Shown here in pieces: positions 41,096 to 49,588 of a stretch of DNA of 64,000 nucleotides (the stretch's first letter is position 1; each line of letters begins with the position of its first letter). The translations under genes were made by a program, and so were the position numbers. The stretch is from Diploptera punctata. Lineage: Eukaryota; Arthropoda; Insecta; Blattodea; Blaberidae. Below the pieces are notes generated by a model, which saw nothing but the letters and a program-made list of their open reading frames with translations, made no database searches and was not told where the DNA came from. The stretch is from assembly GCA_030220185.1 (NCBI GenBank), contig JASPKZ010004562.1:40184-104183 (forward strand). The letters are read 5' to 3'.

Positions 41096-41450
41096 GTGTC
41101 CCGCGCCGTAGCCGAGCGGTTAAGGTAGGAAGAGGTAGGAAGCCTTGGCGCAGAGCTACGGGACTTGCGCTGGTTCGAGTCTCCATGGGGGAAGAAATTT
41201 TCTCATGGTATTTCGGCCAGTATGGGACCGGTGCCCACCCAGCATCGTGAGGCAATTGGGTAGCTACAATAAGTAGCGGCTCCAGGTTGAGGAACCAGCT
41301 ATAACGGCTGGGGGACTCGACATGCTAACCACATGTCACCCCTACACTGGCTGTTGATCATCTACCTCTGTGATTGACACACGTGGATGTGAAGGGCCGA
41401 CAGCCGGCTGGTAAAAGGGCAACCGCTGAAAAGTTGAAAGACCCTCAATC
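41096..41450 (+). mobile_element. tRNA-derived SINE (family C) with 11-bp TSD
   Basis: The head CCCGCGCCGTAGCCGAGCGG resembles a type-II tRNA (Leu/Ser) start. GCTGGTTCGAGTCTCC is box B. The body contains GGGACCGGTGCCCACCCAGC and GCTACAATAAGTAGCGGC. The end is AAAAGGGCAACCGCTGAAAAG. GGATATATTAG flanks it at 41085-41095 and 41451-41461. A degraded copy lies at 30880-31139. Confidence 0.93.
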
Positions 41451-41594
41451 GGATATATTAGTAATAATGTTTTAGTAGAATGACCTCTCTGTTTTGTATC
41501 TTACAAATCAGAAATACTCCTTAAGACAATTTCGTCAATTTCCGAACAATTACGCATCTGGTCTGACAACTTTATTTCGACAATAAAGTGATGA

Positions 41595-41840
41595 GATAAG
41601 AATGCAGTGGAATAGTAGGGAAATGGTTGAACATATACAAAATTATCAGATTAAATGGTTCCAACGCGTCCAGAGAATGTCAAGTTCCCGTTTACCAAAG
41701 ATGATTTACCACCTCAACCCTAAAGGCAAAAGAGACCTCGGAAGACCCTTCAACCGATGGAAAGATCAGTTTTTGTAGTCGCAGAACGGGCATCATCACC
41801 CAATACTGCATTCGGAAGAAGAAGAAGAAGAAGAAGAAGA
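41595..41840 (+). pseudogene. LINE C-terminal fragment (family 4 relative) with GAA tail
   Basis: A readable frame gives NSREMVEHIQNYQIKWFQRV, RMSSSRLPKMIYHLNPKG and GRPFNRWKDQFL, the same C-terminal pattern as 16197-16656. It ends at a stop and then a GAAGAA run (41817-41840). The RT is missing. Confidence 0.7.
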
Positions 41841-42399
41841 TATTTTAGCGATTGTCGACCGTGATTGGTTCAAACTTACACGGATATAAATTCAGTTGGT
41901 CAATTTTCATTGCTTAACGTAGGAAGAAAACAATCAGTAGAAATCAGGAGATAGTAATGAAATACTTCTCCATACTATGGACTTCTGGAGTCGATAATGT
42001 ATCTACAATCTAGATTATATATATATTTTAATATTTTTATAAATTTACTACGTCTGACTCTTTGTATATACCCATACTTCTCCACATGAGGCATATGTGC
42101 CCCCTTGTGATGGTTACTTCTTATTTTCTTGTCTTAATCCTGGGCTTGCAGCTGTTGGGAAGCGAGTTATTCCATCTCCTCCTGCCGGTTGGAATATTAT
42201 CTCGTACGACTTCTGATAGCCTGTCATCACTCATTTTTGTGACATGATTATTCCATTCCTGCCCCCTTCTTGATATCCTTTTTTGAATTACACATTGTTC
42301 CAGAATGTATTAATTTCCCTTTCTACAATTATATCCTTTTGTTTACTATTTTTTAAGTATCATAATTTCACACCTTTAAGATTTTTAACAACAACAATA

Positions 42400-42400
<1 letters not shown>
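41841..42400. other. No recognisable feature
   Basis: AT-rich; the 61-codon frame at 42062-42247 has hydrophobic character but no family match that I recognise. Confidence 0.45.

Positions 42401-42455
<55 letters not shown>
42401..42455. repeat. (AAT)n microsatellite
   Basis: About 18 AAT units next to the reverse-strand LINE end 42456-42565, so probably its tail. Confidence 0.9.
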
Positions 42456-42456
<1 letters not shown>

Positions 42457-42563
42457 TTTGTATTCATATACAGATTTTTAATGCTAACATATCTTTCAGT
42501 GCCTAAAGTTTTATTTTCATTCTGAACTCATTTCTATCAATCCACTCCATGCCCTCCAGTTCT

Positions 42564-42565
<2 letters not shown>
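42456..42565 (-). mobile_element. LINE 3' end fragment (family 3, copy 1)
   Basis: TATACAGATTTTTAATGCTA, TTTCAGTGCCTAAAGTTTTA and CCATGCCCTCCAGTTCTCTT match 63295-63405, the reverse-strand 3' end of family 3. Only about 110 bases are present. An AT run (42566-42600) follows. Confidence 0.65.
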
Positions 42566-42605
<40 letters not shown>

Positions 42606-42670
42606 AACTGATTACAATTTACCTGATGCAAGATTTAATAGTTCTGATTTCTAGATTGAACCTTTGAAAT

Positions 42671-42966
42671 AAGTGTTTCACTGCAATCATAGCTTGTTCA
42701 TGCTATTTTTGCAGCTTTACTAGGGAATTATAGGTGTGGTAGCTTCCCGTTGCTTTCCAAACCGATGAACGATGATGATGATAATGATAGATGATGGCCG
42801 GATGATTTCGGGGACCGCTGGGCCCTAAGCGTTCTGACATTTGTCTTACAGGTGAGGAAAAACCCCGAAAAAACCTCACCCAGTAGCCTGTCCCGACCGG
42901 GAATCGAACCACGGCCCGCTGCGTGACGAGGCAGTACGCTACCTGGAGACCACAGCGGTAGACTAT
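42671..42966 (-). mobile_element. SINE family A, copy 4
   Basis: Reverse copy: GTTTCACTGCAATCATAGC, CTAGGGAATTATAGGTGTGG, GAT run, GACCGGGAATCGAACCACGG, GACCACAGCGGTAGACTATA. The tail end is truncated or decayed and no TSD is clear. Confidence 0.85.
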
Positions 42967-43004
42967 ATACTCGTATATATATGATATGAAAAGAAAAATG
43001 AATG

Positions 43005-43076
43005 CTTGAGTCGGGATTTGAACTCGACTCTCTAAAGTCTGTACCTTTAGCGCTCTAACCAACTGAGCTACCCAAG
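43005..43076 (-). tRNA. tRNA-like repeat (family T2, copy 2)
   Basis: A cloverleaf as at 19435-19506. Here the anticodon arm is CTAAAG-GTACAGA-CTTTAG with six pairs and T33, which would give anticodon ACA. The extra pair and the dispersed, flank-sharing second copy argue for a tRNA-derived repeat. Confidence 0.5.
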
Positions 43077-43121
43077 AATTCCAAAAATATATTTATAATA
43101 TCTATATATATATGTATATAT

Positions 43122-43122
<1 letters not shown>

Positions 43123-43162
<40 letters not shown>

Positions 43163-43164
43163 AG
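43123..43164. repeat. (AAT)n microsatellite
   Basis: An interrupted run of ATA/AAT units between the tRNA-like repeat and the next LINE. Confidence 0.85.
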
Positions 43165-46059
43165 CTTTCTTTTACCTAGCAGCAATGAGGACTTAAGGTC
43201 ATGCTTACCAATCAACCAGGTTAGAAAAAATAGTCCTATTATCTAAATTACAATAATTACCCATGCCGGACTGGTCGAAGGTGATAAGCCAGACAAAAAA
43301 AGTACCTTGGGCGAAAGAGTGACGATCTTTCACCGTAAAAATACAACCGTCAAGAAATGCGGACATGGGTTCATCTGGGGTAAAATTTTCCGGAGGTCAA
43401 ATAGTCCCCCATTCGGTTCTCCGGGCGGGGACTACTTCAGAGAACCCATGCCAAAGGCTCAAACACAGGGACATGTTCCTAGGAACATGGAATGTTAGGA
43501 CTTTATACAATAGCGGGGCACTAGAGATATTAACGCGGGAATTAGATAAATCACCCTTGGGTATAGTCGCTTTACAGGAAGTTAGGTGGTCAGGAGAAGG
43601 TAGTCAGGAATCAGGAAGCTTTGCATTATTTTACGGGGCTGCAGAAAGACCTGCATTTGGAACAGGTTTTTAGTCAGAAGGAGGATCCTATCCGCTATCC
43701 GAGATATTAAGTTTGTCAGTGATAGGATATCATACACAATTCTAAAGGGTAAACGACATGATTTTATAATTGTAAATGTGCATGCCCCCACAGAAGATAA
43801 AGATGACAAGATCAAGGATGAGTTCTAAGAAGAATTAGAATGCTTATTTGATAGCCTTTCACGATATAATATGAAAATTGTCTTAGGAGATTTTAATTCA
43901 AAAGTGGGGCGGGAAGATATAATCAAACCAACAATAGGCAAATTCAGTCTTCATGAAGATAGTAACGACAACGGGGTAGTAGATTAGTCACATTTGCCAC
44001 ATCAAAGAATCTCATTGTTAAGAGCACAACATTTCAGCATAAGGATATTCATAAATACACCTGGGCGTCCCCAGATGGAGAAACTCGGAACCAGATAGAT
44101 CATGTATTAGTGGATAAACGCTAGCAAAGCAGCATCATCGATGTTAGATCAGTTAGAGGGACGGACTGCAATTCGGATCATCATCTGGTCAGAGTGAAAA
44201 TAAGACATCGGCTATCGCTTATGAGAGGAATAAACGCTAAAGATGATTCTGTAAAATTTGAATTAAAAAAAAACTTGAAAAATGATGAAATACGGCAAGA
44301 ATACCAAATCAAAATTGCTAATAGATTTGAAGTACTATAATCTTCAGATGACAATGTGGCAAACAAGAAGAAGAAACTGATATAAATAAAGAATGGGAGG
44401 CTATAAGAGATACTATTAAATTGTCAGCATCGGAAAGCATTGGTAGTTTAAAAAAAGAGGCAAAACAAGAAATGGTTTGATGAGGAATGTGCTGACATTG
44501 TGAAGAAAAGAAAGGTAGCAAAATTTAAATGGTTACACGAGCCAAATGAGGTACAATTAGAGCAATTGGGTAGTATTAGACGGGAAACCACCAAGTTACT
44601 AAAGAGTAAAAAGCGGGAATATTTGAGAGAGAAGATTAATGATCTTGAAATAAATGCAAAAAATAGGAACATTAGAGAATTATATCAGGGAATTAGCATA
44701 GAGGAGAAAGGGTTTCAGGCTAGAACAAACATAATTCGGAATGAAAATGGGGATATGATTGCAGATTCCAGTAGTATATTAAATAGATGGAAAAGTTACT
44801 TTAATCAGCTATTAAATGTACACACAGAACAGGATATTGAGGAGGATAATTTACATACAGCAGAAATGCTAGTCGCAGAACCAAGTGCATTAGAGGTTGA
44901 AATGGCGATAGAAAAATTGAAGATGTATAAAGCATCAGGTTCGGATGAGATCCCAGCAGAAATGATAAAATTAGGGGGAGAAAAATTGATGGACAAGATA
45001 CGCTGGTTGCTTAGTATGATTTGGGAAAAAGAAGCTCTTCCAGATGAATGGAAGGAATAAATTATCATACCAATTTATAAGAAAGGAGAATAAAACTGAT
45101 TGCAACGACTATAGGGACATCTCATTACTTTCAACTTCGTACAAAATTCTAACAAATATATTAGTAAGCAGACTTACTCCCTATGTTGATGACATTCTAG
45201 GAGATCATCAATGTGCATTTAGAAGAAACAGGTCTACAACAGTTCAGATTTTTAGTATATGACAGATTTTAGAAAAGAAATGGGAATACAATGGTACTGT
45301 ATATCAACTATATGTTGACTTCAATAAAGCATATGATTCAATTAAGAGGGAGAAGTTATATAGTATCCTGCTGGAGTTCGGAATTCCTAAAAAGTTAGTT
45401 AGACTTATACGAATGTGTCTAAATGGCACAAAGAGTAGGGTGCGTGTAGGCAAACAGTTTTCGGACACTTTTGTAATCCAGAATGGGTTGAAGCAAGGAG
45501 ATGCACAATCTCCTCTACTATTTAATTTTGTACTAGAGCATGCCATTAAATCTTTAGAGAATGGGGAAGGCTTACAACTCAATGGTATTAATAAGCTGTT
45601 AGTTTATGCTGATGTTGTAGTACTACTGGCCGATAGCGAGGAGATACTAAAGAACAACACGCACACACTATTGAGTATAATTAAGAAATTAGGACTGGAA
45701 GTAAATATCAGTAAAACTAAATATATGGTCACACGTAGAAATTCAGTATATAATGGAAATGCGACAGCTAATGAAAAATGCCTGGGAAATTTTGAGGAAG
45801 TGGCTGAATTCAAATACCTAGGAACAATAATCACAAATAGGAATGAGATGCACAAAGAAATTAAAGATAGGCTCAATTCTGGAAATGCATGCTATTATGC
45901 ATTGCAGAGACTTTTGATGTCCCAACTCCTTTCAAAAAACGTTAAGCTGAAAATATATAAAACTGTTAATCTACCAGTTGAATGCAGGCTTTCACGGCCG
46001 GTAATCATGATGTTGAGTGATTCCGGGTTCTGTGGCCGTGGTCCATAGTTGGTGTTGAT

Positions 46060-46102
46060 ACCAGACGTTTCGCCCTCAACTGCGGAGGGCATCTTCAGTG
46101 GC
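46060..46102 (-). ncRNA. Hammerhead-like motif, left arm
   Basis: Exact mirror of 46199-46241. Confidence 0.6.
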
Positions 46103-46198
46103 GAGTGCTTCTAGGCGTGTTTCCTGGTCGGAAGCTCTACTTAGAGTACTACTACTCTAAGTAGAGCTTCCGACCAGGAAACACGCCTAGAAGCACTC

Positions 46199-46241
46199 GC
46201 CACTGAAGATGCCCTCCGCAGTTGAGGGCGAAACGTCTGGT
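46199..46241 (+). ncRNA. Hammerhead-like motif, right arm
   Basis: GCCA (46199-46202), CTGAAGA (46203-46209), spacer T, GCCCTC (46211-46216), loop, GAGGGC (46224-46229), GAAACGTC (46230-46237), TGGT (46238-46241). Helix II has six perfect pairs, helix I has three Watson-Crick plus one wobble, and the cleavage triplet would be GTC. It is the cleanest motif in the window. Confidence 0.65.
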
Positions 46242-46774
46242 ATCAACACCAACTATGGACCACGGCCACAGAACCCGGAATCACTCAACATCATGTTAAT
46301 CTACCAGTTATATTATATGGGTGCGAAGCATGGACTCTTACTTTAAGGGAGGAAGGGAGATTACGAGTATTTGAGAATAAAGTTCTTAGGAAAATTTTTG
46401 GACCGAAGAGAGATGAACAGACAGGTGAATGGAGAAGATTACATAACAATGAACTACATGGTCTTTATAGGAAGCCAGATATAATAAGAACAGTTAAGTC
46501 TCGTAGAGTGCGATGGGCAGGACAAGTTTGCGCGTATGGGGAATGAAAGACGTGCATGGAAGCTTCTTGTAGGAAAGCCAGAGGGAAAACGCCCAGTTGG
46601 TAGACCAAGAATGAGGTGGGAGAACAACATTAACTATGATTTGAGGGAAGTAGATTATACAGGGAATGATTGGAAAGCATTAGCTCAGGATAGGGATGTA
46701 TGGAGAGCTTATGTCCGCGCTGCCATGAACCTACGGGTTCGATAGTGCCAGTGAGTAAGTAAGTAAGTACAATA

Positions 46775-47825
46775 AAAATATTTTACAGTACAATACAATA
46801 ATTATCTACAATATATCTTGATTCACTCTATATTTAACGAATAAAATATAAAATTTACAAGGCAGAAAAATAAATAAAAAACTATTGGCATAGAAAACAA
46901 ATTAATTCCGGAGAACAATTAATTATATAACAACAAGTAATTGTATAAGCGTGACTTAAAAGTGTCAAGTGGGCAGTAACCCATGGTATGTTGAGGACGT
47001 GATTTCCAGGAGCGGGTAGATGTGAAAGAAGTACAATAAAAAGATGAACTATGGCGATGATTTGTTAGCAGACTGCTATCTTGTGACCTAGTGTCAATAT
47101 TGTGGTAAGAATATAACTTCTCTAATCAGGACGCCAGGTAACTAGGAGTAAAAGAGAGCAGAAGCTTAAAAAAAAGTGATATAGAGTGCAATTTATGTCT
47201 GTCGCCAAGACGGAGCCAAGAGAGATTATTGAAGTGTTCGGAAATATGATCATAACGGTGGATATTAAAAATAAAACGAATGCAAGCATTATGAACACGC
47301 TACAGTCTCTGCAACAAGTTAAAGTTTAGGTCATTGTATATAACGTCACAATAATCAAGTGTGGCAACTCAAGATTCTGCACAAGGGTTTGTTTTAGGAA
47401 AACAGGGAGAAATTTCTTTAAAAGTCTCAGAACATTTAAAATGGAGAAAGTCGTTTTTACAGATGTGTTCTACTTGTGTTTGCCAGATACATTCCAAGAT
47501 CGAGTACTCAATAAGAATATGGGATAATTATATTATTTATAATAATGTTTAGAAATGTAAATATGTTAAGTTTGTGAGCAGTCTTTGTCGTTCCATTAGA
47601 ATGACTCATGATTTGTTAGCAATCGGATTTAGACCGACAATTGAAGAGCAACTTGTGGCAACACAAGATGATGATAGATATATCTTCATTAATATTTGTC
47701 AAGCTGTTATAGAGGCAATCTGCTGGTGAATGTAGGTAAATTTGGATATTGTCAGCATAGAGATGTTAATGGCAGTACTTTAGTACAGTTGATAAGTAAT
47801 TGACGCGAATTGAGAATAGAAGAGA
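46775..47825 (-). pseudogene. Jockey/CR1-type LINE, RT to 3' end, degraded
   Basis: The reverse strand, in shifting frames, reads LSTVLKYCH.HLYADNIQIYL (the YADD box with its last Asp changed to Asn, about 47735-47765), DYCDVIYNDL, RVHNACIRFIFNIHRYDH, FNNLSWLRLGDRHK, LLLSFTPSYLAS, then SWKSRPQHTMGYCPLDTFKS near the C-terminus. The C-terminal part resembles the protein at 33669-34133. There is no endonuclease. The mutated catalytic box and stops show it is dead. Confidence 0.75.
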
Positions 47826-47832
47826 TTTTAGA

Positions 47833-48985
47833 ATACTACGGGGTGAATCATAAATATGGCTTTACGTTTGATCGCGTTGTGTGATGAAAATATTACCATT
47901 ACGGGAACCGTTGGAAAGGCAATTATTCAAATTACAACAATGGAATAAAACAAAACAGTGTAGAACTTACTTCATTAGTCAAAATTACGTCTAATATGCA
48001 ACAGAAAATTACAATTCCTGCATGGGTAATGACGTATGCTAATGATCGTGAGGCCGCAAGACGGGCAAGAAGTGAATTTAACGTAACATTACAGCTGTCG
48101 ACTGTGGGAAAGTGGAGAAAACGACTGCTGAAAACGGGAAGGATGCAGAAAATCAAATCTCCTGGAAGGCCTCGCATTAGCACGGATGCAGAAACAACGA
48201 AGAGAATTGTGGAGGCGTTCGACGCTAGCCCACAAAAATCAACCCGCCAAGCTGCACGTGAGTTCATATCAGTCAATCGAGTGTGTGTCATGTTTTGAAG
48301 CGTGAGAAGTACCACCCCTTCACACGATTCGTGTCCACGAACTTAATGAAGACGACCCTGACAGGCGGATGGAATTTTGTGAATTTGTTGTAAGGGAATC
48401 AGCAAACAACGGACATTGGTACAGAAAATTACACTTTTCTGATGAAGCTATTTTCCATGTGAACGGACGTGATAATCGACACAATTGTCACTATTATGGT
48501 AAAGAGAATCCAATGTTATTGAAGATACACGTTTAAGATGCGACAAAGTCACTGTTTGGGCTATGATCAGATGGGAAGGACTGTTAGGAATGCGAATTTT
48601 GGATGAGACCGTTAATGGTGATCGGTGTAGTGATATCCTTGGACAAATTGTCCTGCCTGTAATGCAAAGTGCTGAACATGAACAATGTTTATTCCAGCAG
48701 GATGGTGCGCCTCCTCACTATGCAATTGTGGCGAGGGATATTTTTGATGATCATTTGCAAAACATGTGGGTGGGAAGAAGATGCCCCATTGAATGGCCAG
48801 CCCGTTCTCCTGACCTCACAGCATGTAACTATTGGTTGTAACTCATAGGTGAGTTAACTATTTGAGAATTGTATGCGACATTAGAGTCCCAACTAGTTGC
48901 GGGCAGCGCTTTCTACATAATTACCAAAATCCGTTTGAATTTGAGTTCATTTTATGAATAATCTATGTATTATTCAACCAAAGCT
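47833..48985 (+). pseudogene. Tc1/mariner-superfamily transposase, frameshifted
   Basis: The N-terminal frame 47996-48298 has a helix-turn-helix pair (LSTVGKWRKRLLKTGR and SPGRPRISTDAETTKRIVEA, QKSTRQAAREF) with the GRPR linker between them. In shifted frames follow LNEDDPDRRMEFCEF and LHFSDEAIFHVNG, containing the first catalytic Asp. The frame 48563-48841 has FQQDGAPPHY (second Asp) and WPARSPDLTACNYWL (third Asp), with 36 residues between these two, so it is a DDD-type mariner relative. Frame breaks at about 48298 and 48530. The boundaries are approximate; terminal repeats were not clearly recognised. Confidence 0.8.
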
Positions 48986-49080
48986 TTTTAGATTTTCGTT
49001 TCAAGCTTGATACACAATGTAGACATGCGAATCTCGTACCTGAAATATCTTCTGATATACATATGAAATAATGAGCTAGA

Positions 49081-49425
49081 AATCCATCCATAGTAATTAT
49101 ACCCGACGGCAGGTATTTCACTACAATCATAGCATTTTCATGCTATGCTTTGCAGATTTACTAGGGAATTATAGATGTGGTATCTTCCCCTTGCTTTCCA
49201 CACCGGTGATGGATGATGATGAAATGATAAGGATGATGATGATGGCGATGATGAAGATTGCAGGATGATTTTCGGGGACCGTTGGGTCCTAAGCTTCCTG
49301 CCATTTGTCTTACAGGCGAAGAAAAACCCCGAAAAAACCTGCCCAGGAGCCTGTCCCGACCGGGAATCGAACCCGGGTCCGCTGCATGATAAGGCAGCAA
49401 GCTACCTCGATTGACTAGTTAGAAA
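49081..49425 (-). mobile_element. SINE family A, copy 5
   Basis: Reverse copy: CCATCCATAGTAATTATACC, GCATTTTCATGCTATGCTTT, CTTGCTTTCCACACCGGTGA, a GATGAT microsatellite, GGGAATCGAACCCGGGTCCG, and a slightly decayed head at the right (GCTACCTCGATTGAC). TAGAAAT on both sides could be a short target duplication but is weak. Confidence 0.88.
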
Positions 49426-49588
49426 TAGGGATGGAATGAAACGAGGACGAATACTTTTTGCAGTTAAATTACAACTAATTTGCTTCTAAATATTCATTTA
49501 AATTTATCATTAAGAGAAATTATGAATATTTTGTCTTAATTATAAGTCTATGTCTGTTATAATATATTATATATAAAAACTTTAAAAT

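Larger units (their letters stand above)
45980..46294. mobile_element. PLE-derived foldback (subfamily 1) inserted in LINE copy G, 15-bp TSD
   Basis: The interrupted LINE sequence GTTAATCTACCAGTT is duplicated at 45965-45979 and 46295-46309, which proves insertion into the LINE. The arms 46007-46148 and 46153-46294 appear to be perfect or near-perfect reverse complements around a 4-base centre. The left end has 27 extra bases, GAATGCAGGCTTTCACGGCC plus seven, that are missing on the right. Each arm has one ribozyme-like motif. It encodes no protein. The near-identical arms suggest it is young. Confidence 0.95.
43257..46767 (+). pseudogene. RTE-like LINE, nearly full length but broken (copy G)
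   Basis: This is the most complete copy. The 5' part has the leader ACCCATGCCGGACTGGTCGA, then the APE endonuclease start (GTWNVRTL, ALQEVRWSGEGS) in the frame 43365-43673. After a frameshift come GDFNSKVG, the IDHVL and [12 protein letters not shown] blocks, the 44500-45060 linker frame, and RT pieces (45413-46048) where the catalytic box reads VYADVVVLL, so the second Asp of YADD is lost. The C-terminal part continues at 46310-46745 after a 315-bp foldback insertion. Many stops are present. It ends CCAGTGAGTAAGTAAGTAAG. A possible TSD TACAATAA lies at 43249-43256 and 46768-46775. Compared with copy H it shows the missing N-terminal endonuclease. Confidence 0.92.

Noticed and set aside
42283..42525. 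Poly-asparagine protein
   Set aside because: The Asn run is a translated AAT microsatellite beside a LINE end.
47932..48315. 127-codon reverse frame
   Set aside because: Antisense shadow of the mariner transposase N-terminus.
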